Shown here: in pieces, positions 1 to 11,010 of the stretch | Layout of the letters: every line of letters begins with the position of its first letter | Position numbering within the stretch: the stretch's first letter is position 1 | NCBI RefSeq assembly: GCF_038502225.1 | Contig: NC_091391.1 | Span: 5,678,403 to 5,742,402 of the forward strand | Origin: Cherax quadricarinatus | Lineage: Eukaryota; Arthropoda; Malacostraca; Decapoda; Parastacidae | Reading direction: 5' to 3' | Length of the DNA: 64,000 nt | Made by a program: the position numbers and the translations under genes | The notes under the pieces: model-generated | Told to the model about the DNA's origin: nothing | What the model saw: only the letters and a program-made list of their open reading frames with translations | Database searches by the model: none

Positions 1-300
1 GTGTTACATATGTGTTGCAATCTGACTAATGTGACATTTATTGTGGCAACGTTTCGCTCTCCAGGAGCTTTATCAAGCCATTACAAACAATACATGGACA
101 CAGAGGGTATATAAAGGCTCAGAGTGAGGTGAATACTAGTGAGGTACCATTTCAATGTTCACTAGTGGTAGTGGTAGTGGTAGTAGTAGTAGTAGTAGTA
201 GTAGTAGTACATTAGTTGCACTTGTGTCCTTTTACTTTACATATTGTCGGTAATTCTACCAACTTTATTACAATCTGACTAATTCCTGTTTATATTACAG
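1..300 (+). other. 3' end of an upstream intron with an inserted element and the acceptor of the first visible exon
   Basis: No coding sequence is seen here. The intron ends in a pyrimidine-rich stretch and TTACAG (AG at 299-300). A 13-bp direct repeat, CAATCTGACTAAT, occurs at 18-30 and 271-283 and brackets about 240 bp. That insert contains a GCAACGTTTCGC motif, a TATATAAA at 108-115 and a (GTA)n-rich tract near 162-209. The repeat contains CTGAC, which fits a branch-point consensus; in the downstream copy its A (278) lies 22 nt from the exon. The first exon of the gene lies outside the window. Confidence 0.6.
31..270. mobile_element. Short inserted element, possibly a Penelope-like terminal fragment
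   Basis: The segment is bounded by the 13-bp direct repeat described for the intron end, as expected of a target-site duplication. Its 'AACGTTTCGC ... GAGCTTTATCAAGCC' segment resembles terminal sequences that I recall from Penelope-like elements, where 'gaaacg' and 'gatgaagc' motifs recur. The family assignment is from memory. The direct repeat is directly visible. Confidence 0.4.
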
Positions 301-308
301 GTGTGTTC

Positions 309-326
309 ATGGAGGCCAGGCAGTGA
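309..326 (+). promoter_or_regulatory. Short upstream ORF (5 codons) in the leader
   Basis: An ATG at 309 in a weak context (T at -3) opens MEARQ and stops at 324-326, 13 nt before the main ATG at 340. It is in the same exon, so it would be in the mature leader. It could reduce initiation slightly or be scanned past. Confidence 0.4.
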
Positions 327-339
327 CCAGAGACCCAGA

Positions 340-1056
340 ATGGTGGTTAGTATTGTGGCTGCAGCCATGTTGGCCCTTTTGGGGCTTACATATGCCTATC
401 CTGACAGCGATGCCCTGGATACTGTAGAGGTAGGCCTAAGCAAACGGGACCTGGAGTTTAATCAGTACGTTCCAGGGTATAGGCTGAGAGGTGAGCCTAG
501 CTGTGAGGCGCTCCGCGCGATGTGGAGACAGAGCAAAAGAGAGGCGCGCAGAGCGACTTCGACTAACCAGTTACCCAGAACGAGGTCCTACAACTACGGA
601 AGGCTTAGCGCCTTTGCCCCTGATCCAAAGGCTCGGCCGAACAAGCACGCCTATGGGCATGTTCTTAATTACCCAGTGCCACAGCGAGCAAGTCCCTTCG
701 ACACCCTGAGGGCCATTCTAGGCCCCGGAGACCGCAGGGGTATGTACGAGAAAGTGCACAGGAAGTTAGCTGCAGTTCGGGGCCCTGGACGTTCATCCAA
801 AGGCCGATACGACGAACTACGGAGAATCATGACTGTGGAACAACAGGAACCACGTCCGCTAGCGCTGTCGCTTCGCGCGGCGCAGGAAACACAACCCAGC
901 GCCAAGTCGCGACGGGACCCTGCGGGTTTGTACCCTAGAGCCCTGGGTGGGTCCACCCAATTTAGTCAGCAGGGCTTTATGGGACCCCTATTACCAGCTG
1001 ACTCAAGACAGCCTACCTTCGTACAGTGGCAGCCGTCTATATCACATCCTGATACG
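340..1056 (+). CDS. Secreted cysteine-rich peptide precursor, first coding exon (residues 1-239)
   Basis: The ATG at 340 has A at -3 and G at +4. The first 19 residues form a signal peptide (hydrophobic core, likely cut after TYA). What follows is a basic propeptide-like region with KR at residues 35-36 and 66-67 and RR at 70-71, 132-133, 161-162 and 191-192, typical of prohormone-convertase processing. It contains Tyr/Arg-rich segments such as SYNYGRLSAF and a single Cys at residue 55. The exon ends at a GTTAGT donor (1057) in phase 0; reading through it adds only nine residues before a stop at 1086. The acceptor is at 299-300. Phase and frame match the exon at 18502 exactly. A neuropeptide or other secreted precursor is the best reading. 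I do not recognise the family. Confidence 0.75.
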
Positions 1057-1914
1057 GTTAGTATTGTGTTCAACTACCTTATTTAACTAACTACCCTACT
1101 TAACTTAAGTGAATGTGACTGACCTGACTAGGTCAAGGCATTGGCTTAAATCGGTGGGAGATTTGAACTTGCCCCGCATGGGACAGTAGACCTGCTGCAG
1201 CGTTCCTACTCTCTTTTGTTCTATGTTCCTAGTCTAGGGGCTACAGGTTACCTAAATAGGTGAGCTGGTGTAGTCTAGGGGCTACAGTCTTCCTAAATAG
1301 GTGTTTTGATCTAGTCTAGGGGCTACAGTCTCAATAATTAGGTGATTGGTCTAGTCTCGGGGCTACAAACTTACCAGTTAGGTGATCTGGTCTAGTCTAG
1401 GGGCTACAGCCTTACTAATTAGGTGATCTGGTCAGGTCCAGGGTCAAAGGGATAGTCACTTCCCTAAATTTGCCTTCAGGTGACCTGCCTCTCTAACCAG
1501 AGCCACAGTATGGCAGTACAAAGAGCCTTTTCTGAGACCAGAGAGAGAAGACCCCTCTTCAGAGGGTAGAGAAAACTTGCAATACGTAAGGTTCATCGCC
1601 ACTGGTGGGCGAAATGTTTCCACAGTAAACCCAGGTACTACACAAGTGCCTGAATCCTCAACCTGTGGGGTTTCGAACCCTTTTCTCTTGACTGCAAATT
1701 CGCAACCCCAACAAGGAACACACTTCGCCCTTACCTCTGGAACTCTGAACTAATCATCTAGGCATATATGACGGGGATATTTACCCTTTTTATAGAACTA
1801 TCTTGAATGGGATGTCAAAGAGCAGATAGGTATATTGGATTAGGTAAATCCAATCAAGTCTGTACGTCACCAGGGGCTTTCTGGCTTATTTTCTGCTTGG
1901 ATATTTCAGTCCCA
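1057..1914. other. Intron start, with about five degenerate ~49-bp repeats
   Basis: After the donor the sequence is intronic. From about 1222 to 1432 a unit of about 49 bp recurs five times, each copy holding TCTAGTCTAGGGGCTACA and an AATTAGGTGATCTGG-like tail. The remainder (1433-1914) shows no repeat, RNA or coding signal that I can support. Confidence 0.6.
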
Positions 1915-2828
1915 AGGATGCCACCCACAACATTCACCTGACAGCCAGGTACCTATTTACTACTGGGTGACCTGTGGTAGTATGTGTATGGTGACTAACA
2001 CCCAGGTACGTACTTACTGCTAGGTGAACATTGACAGCAGGTGTAGGGTGACTAACACCCAGGTACCTACTTACTGCTAGGTGAACATTGACAGCAGGTG
2101 TAAGGTGACTAACACCCAGGTACCTACTTACTGCTAGGTGAACATTGACAGCAGGTGTAAGGTGACTAACACCCAGGTACCTACTTACTGCTAGGTGAAC
2201 ATTGACAGCAGGTGTAGGGTGACTAACACCCAGGTACCTACTTACTGCTAGATGAACACTGACAGCAGGTGTAAGGTAACTAACACCCAGGTACCTACTT
2301 ACTGCTAGGTGAACAGCAACAGCAGGTGTAAGGTGACTAACACCAGGTACCTACTTACTGCTAGGTGAACACTGACAGCAGGTGTAAGGCGACTAGCACC
2401 CAGGTACCTACTTACTGCTAGGTGAACACTGACAGCAGGTGTAAGGTAACTAACACCCAGGTACCTACTTTTTACTGATAGGTGAACACTGACACCAGGT
2501 CTAGGGTTACTAACACCCAGGTACCTACTTACTGCTAGGTGAACACTGACAGCAGGTGTAAGGTGACTAATACCCAGGTACCTACTTACTGCTAGGCGAA
2601 CACTGACAGTAGGTGTAAGGTAACTAACACCCAGGTACCTACTTACTGCTAGGTGAACAGCGACAGCAGGTGTAAGGTGACTAACACCCAGGTACCTACT
2701 TACTGCTAGGTGAACATGGACAGCAGGTGTCTTAAGGAAAAGCGTCCTAATGTTTCCACCCGTACCGGGGATCGAACCCCGAACCTCAATGTGTGAGACA
2801 AGTGCGCTACCAACCCAAACACGGGACA
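1915..2828 (-). mobile_element. tRNA-derived SINE expanded internally by a 57-bp VNTR
   Basis: On the minus strand the head (about 2828 down to 2755) reads like a tRNA: A-box-like GTTGGTAGCGC followed by a textbook B box, GGGTTCGATCCCC. The body and far end (plus-strand about 1915-1990) match the SINE at 60071-60382, including CACCC-AGGTACCTA and the segment at GGATGC-ACCCACA. Between head and tail the body is repeated about 13 times. This is a fossil RNA-polymerase-III SINE, not a tRNA gene. Confidence 0.75.
1990..2735. repeat. 57-bp minisatellite inside the SINE
   Basis: The unit of 57 bp includes CCCAGGTACCTACTTACTGC and GACAGCAGGTGTAAGG (successive AGGTACC sites at 2061 and 2118). About 13 copies with point variation. 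The unit corresponds to the SINE body seen once at 60240-60300. A minus-strand ORF through it is a repeat artefact. Confidence 0.9.
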
Positions 2829-3262
2829 CCCATTATTTCTCACGGGGAAGCGCTAAACCCCCAAGGGGGGAAATAACCCCAGGCCTGATCCAAGAAGTAA
2901 GATCAGCTCCAACTCCTCGGATCAAGAGCCCCTCCAAAAATATATATTAAAATATGTCAAAAAATTTCTTGTCTCTATGTGGCTGACAGCTCCCTGGAGC
3001 CCTTGTCCCGACCCGTCTTTGTTTACATTACTGATGTCATATATTTTATAACCCCCAGTTGACAGAAAAGCATCAATTTGGCATTGATGCTTGTAGGTTT
3101 AATGGGGGAATGTATGTCATGAGATTGGGGGTCTTTTTTGGGGGGGAGTGGGGGTCGAAGGGGGAATATGTGAGGCGAAGTCGAGGTCAGATGCAGCTGT
3201 CGGGACGCGTGTCCTCACGCCTCGATGGCCCTTTTTCTGAAGAGAATTTTTGCTTCCACAGC
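2829..3262. other. No gene seen; short dispersed-repeat-like segment
   Basis: About 2835-2945 (GGGGAAGCGCTAAACCC ... GGATCAAGAGCCCCTCC) resembles a dispersed repeat I recall from decapod sequence, but only one copy is in the window. The remainder to 3262 holds G-rich low-complexity stretches and no supportable gene. Confidence 0.3.
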
Positions 3263-3725
3263 CCAGCCAGGGCCATAATGTGACCCCAGCCAGGGCCATA
3301 ATTTGGCCCCTATGGTGTAGCCCAATCATGTGGCCACAGCCAGGGCCATAATGTGGCTCCAGCCAGGGCCACAATGTGGCGCCAGCAAGGGCCATAATGT
3401 GGCCCCCAGGGTGTAGCCCAATGATGTGGCCCCAGCCAGGGCCATATTATGGCCCCTTAGTATGGCCCCATGATGTGGCCCCAGCCAGTTCCATATTGTG
3501 GCCCCTTAGTGTGGCCCCCATGATGTGGCCCCAGCCAGTTCCATATTGTGGCCCCTTAGTGTGTCCCCATGATGTGGCCCCAGCCAGTTCCATATTGTGG
3601 CCCCTTAGTGTGGGCCCATGATGTGGCCCCAGCCAGTTCCGTATTGTGGCCCCTTAGTGTGGCCTCAGCCAGTTCCATATTGAGGCCCCTTAGTGTAGCC
3701 CCATAAAGTGGCCACCTTGATGTGG
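3263..3725. repeat. Minisatellite of GGCCCCAGCCAG motif, ~23 and ~48 bp units
   Basis: The first part repeats a unit of about 23 bp (CCAGCCAGGGCCATAATGTG). The second part repeats a composite of about 48 bp (CAGTTCCATATTGTGGCCCC plus TTAGTGTGGCCCCATGATGT). Long ORFs across it are artefacts. Confidence 0.85.
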
Positions 3726-3778
3726 CCACACTGTGGCCTCCTATAATCTATTAATATCCACCTGTTGTTAACTGTGTA

Positions 3779-3785
<7 letters not shown>

Positions 3786-3832
<47 letters not shown>

Positions 3833-3839
3833 TCTCTTT
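3786..3839. repeat. (CT)n microsatellite
   Basis: A nearly pure CT dinucleotide tract followed by a short degenerate CTCTCTTTC end. Confidence 0.95.
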
Positions 3840-4087
3840 CTGACCTTCCCTGTGTTCCCTCTATTTTTACATCTATTGTCCAGTTGATTTAACAGGAGAA
3901 GAATACAGTGCATACAAACAAGTATACACACTGAACTATACACACACATACACCTCAGTGGTAGGAGGTATTGTAGTATACATCTAGTGGGAGATATGGA
4001 CAGAAATATACACTGATAATATACACATCTCACATAGGCAAGGGGTACGGGTATATACACTGAGATTAAACACATTCCACTGTGGAA
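3840..4087. other. No gene seen
   Basis: Unique-looking A/T-rich sequence with scattered TATACAC motifs. I see no coding, RNA or element signal. Confidence 0.5.
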
Positions 4088-4262
4088 GGTCCACTCTCTC
4101 CCTGCTCTATGAACTTTATCATACCTCTTCTTAAAGCTATGTATGGTTCCTGCCTCCACTACATCACTCTCCAGATTGTTACACTTCCTGACAACTCTGT
4201 GACTGAAGAAATACTTCCTAACATCCCTGTGACTCATCTGAGTCTTCAACTTCCAATTGTGA
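4088..4262 (-). mobile_element. LINE-A 3' coding-end fragment (minus strand)
   Basis: On the minus strand this matches the last codons of the LINE-A reverse transcriptase ORF seen intact near 24680-24840, including the RDVRKYFFSHRVV segment and the DVVEAG-IHSFK end. It runs on the plus-left side to about 4088 without the 3' tail. Its other end passes directly into the 16-bp array at exactly the ORF position (CTTCAACTTCCAA) where the array at 60561 also begins. Confidence 0.85.
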
Positions 4263-7200
4263 CCCCTTGTTGATGTGTCCCCTTGTTGATGTGTCCCTTG
4301 TTGTTGTGTCCCCTTGTTGATGTGTCCCCTTGCTGTTGGGTCCCCTTGTTGATGTGTCCCTTGTTGTTGTGTCCCCTTGTTGATGTGTCCCCTTGTTGAT
4401 GTGTCCCTTGTAGTTGTGTCCCCTTGTTGATGTGTCCCCTTGTTGATGTGTCCCTTGTTGTTGTGACCCCTTGTTGTTGTGTCCCCTTGTTGTTTTGTCC
4501 CCTTGTTGTTGTGTCCCCTTGTTGATGTGTCCCCTTGTTGTTGTGTCCCCTTGTTGTTTTGTCCCCTTGTTGTTGTGTCCCCTTGTTGTTTTGTCCCCTT
4601 GTTGTTGTGTCCCCTTGTTGATGTGTCCCCTTGTTGATGTGTCCCTTGTAGTTGTGTCCCCTTGTTGATGTGTCCCCTTGTTGATGTGTCCCTTGTTGTT
4701 GTGTCCCCTTGTTGTTGTGTCCCCTTGTTGCTGTTTCCCCTTGTCGATGTGTCCCCTTGTTGATGTGTCCCCTTGTTGTTGTGTCCCTTTGTTTCAGTGT
4801 CCCCTTGTTGCTGTTTCCCCTTGTCGATGTGTCCCCTTGTTGTTGTGTCCCCTTGTTGTTGTGTCCCTTTGTTTCAGTGTCCCCTTGTTGCTGTGTCCCC
4901 TTGTCGATGTGTCATCTTGTCGTTGTGTCCCTTTGTTGATGTGTCCCTTGTTGTTGTGTCCCCTTGTTGACGTGTCCCCTTGTTGATGTGTCCCTTTGTT
5001 TCAGTGTCCCTTTGTTGCTGTTCCCCCTTGTCGATGTGTCCCCTTGTTGTTGTGTCCCCTTGAAGATGTGTCCCCTTGTTGCTGTGTCCCCTTGTTGCTG
5101 TGTCCCCTTGTTGATGTGTCCCCTTGTTGCTGTGTCCCCTTGTTGATGTGTCCCCTTCTTGCTGTGTCCCCTTCTTGCTGTGTCCCCTTCTTGCTGTGTC
5201 CCCTTCTTGCTGTGTCCCCTTGTTGATGTGTCCCCTTGTTGCTATGTTCCCTTGTTGCTGTGTCCCCTTGTTGTTGTGCCCCCTTGTTGTTGTGTCCCCT
5301 TGATGTTGTGTTACCTTGTTGCTGTGTCCCCTTTTTGCTATGTCCCCTTGTTGTTGTGTCCGCTTGTTGTTGTGTCCCCTTGTTGTTGTGTCCCCTTGTT
5401 GCTGTGTCCCATCGTTGTTGTGTCGCCTTCTTGCTGTGTCCCCTAGTTGCTATGTCCCCTTGTTGCTGTGTAAACTTGTCTTTGTGTCCCCTTGTTGCCG
5501 TGTCCTCTTTTTGTTGTGTCCCCTTGTTGTTGTGTCCCCTTGTTGCTGTGTCCCTTTGTTGCTGTGTCCCCTTGTTCCTGTGTCCTCTGATGTTGTGTCC
5601 CCTTGTTGCTGTGTCCCCTTGTTGCTGTGTCCCCTTGTTGCTGTGTCCCATTGTTGCTGTGTCCCCTTGTTGTTGTGTCCCCTTGTTGTTGTGTCCCCTA
5701 GTTGTTGTGTACCCTTGTTGCTGTGTCCCCTTGTTGTTGTGTCCCATAATTGCTGTGTCCTTTGTTGTTGTGTCCCCTTGATGCTGTGTCCCCTTGTTGC
5801 TGTGTCCCCTTGTTGCTGTGTCCCATTGTTGTTGTGTCCCCTTGTTGCTGTGTCCTCTTGTTGCTGTGTCCCCTTCTTGTTGTGTCCCATTGCTGTTGTG
5901 TCCCCTTGTTGTTGTGTCCCCTTGTTGCTGTGTCCCCTTGTTGCTGTGTCCTCTTGTTGCTGTGTCCCCTTGTTCCTGTGTCCCCTTGCTGCTGTGCCTC
6001 CTTGTTGTTGTGTCCCTTTGTTGTTGTGTCCCCTTGTTGTTGTGTCCTCTTGTTGCTGTGTCCCCTTGTTGTTGTTCTGTCCCATTGTTATGTCCCCTTG
6101 TTGCTGTGTCCCCTTGTTGCTGTGTCCCCTTCTTGCTATGTCCCCTTGTTGTTGTATCCCCTTCTTGCTGTGTCCCCTTGTTGCTGTGTCCCCTTATTGC
6201 TGTGTCCCATTGTTGTTGTGTCCCCTTGTTCCTGTGTCCCCTTCTTGTTGTGTCCCCTTCTTCCTATGTCCCCTTGTTGTTGTATCCCCATGTTGCTGTG
6301 TCCCCTTTTTGCTGTGTCCCCTTATTGTTGTGTCCCATTGTTGTTGCGTCCCCTTGTTGTTGTGTCCCCTTGTTGTTGTGTCCCCTTGCTGTTGTGTCCC
6401 CTTGTTGCTGTGTCCCCTTATTTCTGTGTCCCCTTGTAGCTGTGTCCCATTGTTGCTGTGTCCCCTTGTTGTTGTATCCTATTTTTGTTGTGTCCCCTTG
6501 TTGTTGTGTCCCCTTATTGCCATGTCCCCTTGTTGCTGTGTTCCCTTGTTACTGTGCCCCCTTGTTGCTGTGTCCCCTTGTTGCTGTGTTCCCTTGTTGA
6601 CGTGTCCCCTAGTTGCTGTGTCCCCTTGTTGTTGTGTCCCCTTGTTGCTGAGTCCCCTTGTTGCTGTTTCCCCTTGTTGCTATGTCCCCTTGTTGCTGTG
6701 TCCCCTTGTTGCTGTGCCCACTTGTTGCTGTGTTCCCTTGTTGTTGTGTCCATTTGTTGTTGTGTCCCCTTGTTGTTGTGTCCCCTTCTTCCTATGTCCC
6801 CTTTTTGTTGTATCCGATTTTTGCTGTGTCCGCTAGTTGTTGTGTCCCCTTCTTGCTATGTCCCCTTGTTGTTGTGTCCCCTTGTTGCTGTGTCCTCTTG
6901 TTGTTGTTCTGTCCCATTGTTGTGTCCCCTTGTTGCTGTGTCCCCTTGTTGTTGTGTCCCTTCTTGCTATGTCCCCTTATTGTTGCATCCCCTTCTTGCT
7001 CTGTCCCTTTGTTCCTGTGTCCCCTTATTTCTGTGTCCCCTTGTAGCTGTGTCCCATTGTTGCTGTGTCCCCTTGTTGTTGTATCCTATTTTTGTTGTGT
7101 CCCCTTGTTGTTGTGTCCCCTTATTGCCATGTCCCCTTGTTGCTGTGTTCCCTTGTTACTGTGTCCCCTTGTTGTTGTGTCCCCTTGTTACTGTGTCCCC

Positions 7201-10200
7201 TTGTTGCTGTGTCCTCTTGTTGCTGTGTCCCCTTGTTGCTTTGTCCCCTTGTTGCTGAGTATCCTTGTTGTTGTGTCCCCTTGTTGTTATGTCCCCTTGT
7301 TGTTGAGTCCTCTTGTTGCTGTGTACCCTTGTTGTTGTTCTGCCCCATTGTTGTGTCCCCTTGTTGCTGTGTCCCCTTCTTGCTGTGTCCCCTTCTTGCT
7401 ATGTCCCCTTGTTGTTGTATCCCCATGTTGCTGTGTCCCCTTGTTGCTGTGTCCCCTTATTGTTGTGTCCCATTGTTGTTGCGTCCCCTTGTTGTTGTGT
7501 CCCCTTGTTGTTGTGTCCCCTTGCTATTGTGTCCCCTTGTTGCTGTGTCCCCTTATTTCTGTGTCCCCTTGTTGCTGTGTCCCATTGTTGCTGTGTCCCC
7601 TTGTTGTTGTATCCAATTTTTGCTGTGTCCCCTTGTTGTTGTGTCCCCTTATTGCCGTGTCCCCTTGTTGCTGTGTTCCCTTGTTACTGTGTCCCCTTGT
7701 TGCTGTGTCCCCTTGTTGCTGTGTTCCCTTGTTGACGTGTCCCCTAGTTGTTGTGTCCCCTTGTTGTTGTGTCCCCTTGTTGCTGAGTCCCCTTGCTGCT
7801 GTTTCCCCTTGTCGCTATGTCCCCTTCTTGCTGTGTTCCCTTGTTGCTGTGTCCATTTGTTGTTGTGTCCCCTTGTTGTTGTGTCCCATTCTTCCTATGT
7901 CCCCTTTTTGTTGTATCCCATTTTTGCTGTGTGCGCTAGTTGTTGTGTCCCCTTCTTGCTATGTCCCCTTGTTGTTGTGTCCCCTTGTTGCTATGTCCCC
8001 TTGTTGCTGTGTCCCCTTGTTGCTGTGCCCACTTGTTGCTGTGTTCCCTTGTTGATATGTCCCCTTGTTGCTGTGTCCCCTTGTTGTTGTGTTCCTTTGT
8101 TGTTGTGTCCCCTTGTTGCTGTATCCCCTTGTTGTTGTGTCCCTTTGTTGCTGTGTCCCCTTGTTCTTGTGTCCCCTTGTTCTTGTGTCCCCTTGTTGTT
8201 TTGCCCCCTTGTTGCTGTGTCCCCTTGTTGCTGTGTCCCCTTGTTGTTGTGTCCACTTGTTGCTGTGTCCCCTTTGTTGCTGTATCCCCTTGTTTCTGGG
8301 TCCCATATTGTTGTGTCCCCTTGTTGGTGTGTCCCCTTGTTGCTGTGTCCCCTTGTTGCTGTGTCCCCTTGTTGCTGTGTCCCCTTGTTGCTGTGTCACC
8401 TTGTTGCTGTGTCCCCTTGTTGCTGTATCCCCTTGTTGTTGTGTCCCCTTGTTGTTGGGTCCCCTTGTTGTTGTGCCCCCTTACTGTTGTGTCCCCTTGT
8501 TGTTGTGTCCCCTTGATGCTGTGTCCCTTTGTTGCTGTGTCCGCTGGTTGCTGTGTCCCCTTGATGCTGTGTCCCTTTGTTGCTGTGTCCGCTGGTTGCT
8601 GTGTCCCCTTGTTGCTGTGTCCCCTTGTTGTTGTGTCCCCTTGTTGTTGTGTCCCCTTGTTGTTGTGTCCCCTTGTTGTTGTGTCCCCTTGTTGCTGTGT
8701 CCCCTTGTTGTTGTGTCCCCTTGTTGTTGTGTCCCATTGTTGCTGTGTCCCCTTGTTGTTGTGTCCCCTTCATGTTGTGTCCCCTTGTTGTTGTGTCCCC
8801 TTTTTGCTGTGTCCCCTTGTTGTTGTGTCCATTTGTTGTTGTGTCCCCTTGTTGTTGTGTCCCCTTGTTGTTGTGTCCCCTTGTTGTTGTGTCCCCTTGC
8901 TGTTGTGTCCCCTTGTTGTTGTGTCTCCTTGTTGTTGTGTCCCCATGTTGCTGTGTCCCCTTGTTGTTGTGTCCCCTTGTTGCTGTGTCCCTTTGTTGCT
9001 GTGTCCCCTTGTTGCTGTGTCCCCTTGTTGCTGTGTCCCCTTGTTGCTGTGTCCCCTTGTTGCTGTGTCCCCTTGTTGTTGTGTTCCCTTGTTGCTGTGT
9101 CCCCTTGTTGTTGTGTCCCCTTGTTGCTGTGTCCCCTTTTAGTTGTGTCCCCTTGTTTCTGTGTCCCCTTGTTGCTGTGTCCCCTTGTTGCTGTGTCCCC
9201 TTGTTGCTGTGTCCCCTTGTTGTTGTGTCCCCTTGTTGCTGTGTCCCCTTGTTCTTGTGTCCCCTTGTTGCTGTGTCCCCTTGTTCTTGTGTCCCCTTGT
9301 TGCTGTGTCCCCTTGTTGTTGTGTCCCCTTGTTGCTGTGTCCCCTTTTTGTTGTGTCCACTTGTTTCTGTGTCCCCTTGTTGCTGTGTCCCCTTGTTGTT
9401 GTGTCCCCTTGTTGCTGTGTCCCCTTGTTGTTGTGTCCCCTTTTTGCTGTGTCCCCTTGTTCTTGTGTCCCCTTGTTGCTGTGTCCCATTGTTGTTGTGT
9501 CCCCTTGTTGCTGTGTCCCATTGTTGTTGTGTCCCCTTGTTGCTGTGTCCCCTTGTTGCTGTGTCCCCTTGTTGTTGTGTCCCCTTGTTGCTGTGTCCCC
9601 TTGTTGTTGTGTCCCCTTGTTGCTTTGTCCCCTTGTTGCTGTGTCTCCTTGTTGTTGTGTCCCCTTGTTGATGTGTCCCCTTGTTGCTGTGCCCCCTTTT
9701 TGCTGTGTCCCATTTTTGCTGTGTCCCCTTGTTGCTGTGTCCCCTTGTTGTTGTGTCCTTTTGTTGTTGTGTCCCCTTGTTGCTATGTCCCCTTGTTGCT
9801 GTGTCTCCTTTTTGTTGTGTCCCCTTGTTGATGTGTCCCCTTGTTGCTGTGTCCCCTCGTTGCTGTGTCCACTTGTTGCTGTGTCCCTTTGTTGCTGTGT
9901 CCCCTTGTTGTTGTGTCCACTTGTTGTTGTGTCCACTTGTTGCTCTGTCCCCTTGTTGCTGTGTCCCCTCGTTGCTGTGTCCCCTCGTTGCTGTGTCCCC
10001 TTGTTGTTATGTCCCCTTGTTGTTGTGTCCTCTTGTTGATGTGTCCCCTTGTTGCTGTGTCCCTTCGTTGCTGTGTCCTCTTGTTGCTGTGTCCCCTTGT
10101 TGCTGTGTCCCCTTGTTGTTGTGTCCCCTTGTTGATGTGTCCCCTTGTTGCTGTGTCCCCTTGTCGCTGTGTCCCCTTGTTGCTGTGTCCCCTTGTTGTT

Positions 10201-10694
10201 GTGTCCCCTTGTTGCTGTGTCCCCTTGTTGCTGTGTCCTTTTGTTGCTGTGTCCCCTTGTTGCTGTGTCCCCTTGTTGTTGTGTCCCTTTTTTGCTGTGT
10301 CCCCTTGTTGCTGTGTCCCCTTGTTGTTGTGTCCCCTTGTTGCTGTGTCCCCTTGTTGTTGTGTCCCCTTGTTGCTGTGTCCCCTTGTTGCTGTGTCCCC
10401 TTGTTGCTGTGTCCCCTTGTTGTTGTGTCCCCTTGTTGCTCTGTCGCCTTGTTGTTGTGTCCCCTTGTTGCTGTGTCCCTTTGTTGCTGTGTCCCCTTGT
10501 TGCTGTGTCCCCTTGTTGCTGTGTCCCCTCGTTCCTGTGTCCCCTTGTTGCTGTGTCCCCTTGTTGCTGTGTCCCCTCGTTGTTGTGTCCTTTTGTTGTT
10601 GTGTCCCCTTGTTGCTATGTCCCCTTGTTGCTGTGTCCCCTTGTTGTTGTCTCCCCTTGTTGATGTGTCCCCTTGTTGTTGTGTCCCCTTGTTG
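4263..10694. repeat. 16-bp minisatellite, about 400 units, grown from LINE-A
   Basis: The unit is CCCCTTGTTGCTGTGT, with T/C/A variants at the variable position (GTTGTT, GTTGAT, GTTGCT). The 4263-5150 part is richer in the GAT variant. Some degenerate blocks recur about 0.6 kb apart; for example the segment with GTAGCTGTGTCCCATTG lies near 6434 and again near 7041. The consensus has no stop codon on either strand, and 16 is not divisible by 3, so every frame stays open for long stretches and translates as a 16-residue repeat. None of those ORFs is a gene. Confidence 0.95.
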
Positions 10695-11010
10695 AAAGAT
10701 GTGCCTTATTAAATAGACACACACTGAGTGTTCCCACTGTGTAATACACACACATTGAGTGTTCCCACTGTGTAATACACACAGAACACACTGGTACACA
10801 CAGAGTGCTAGTGGGAGAGTGGAAGCAGGTATAGTGCATTAAGACCCACTGTGATAAACACAGTGGGAGTCTTACTGGCTGAGGTGATTACTAAGTGCAA
10901 TTGCTTGTTAATCTGTGAGGTCAGTGCTTGTTGCAGAGTTGTGGGAAGGGTAGATAGATAGTTGTGGGGTGATAGATAGACAGATGGTATCTGTGGTGAG
11001 GGACTGATTG
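10695..11010. other. Array junction with three copies of a ~33-bp repeat
   Basis: About 10715-10800 holds copies of a unit with ACTGAGTGTTCCCACTGTGT and AATACACAC. The rest of the segment to 11010 shows no gene or element that I recognise. Confidence 0.6.

Noticed and set aside
1057..1086. Intron-retained alternative C-terminus of the peptide gene (nine extra residues then stop)
   Set aside because: The GTTAGT donor and the exact phase match with 18502 make splicing the better explanation, although a retained-intron isoform cannot be excluded.
2755..2828. tRNA gene on the minus strand
   Set aside because: A and B boxes are present, but it is continuous with a SINE body and the acceptor-stem pairing is poor, so it is a SINE head.
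5316..10712. Long plus- and minus-strand ORFs of Cys/Val/Pro/Leu or Gly/His/Gln repeats
   Set aside because: They follow the stop-free 16-bp unit in every frame, with no start context, no non-repeat domain and no codon signal.
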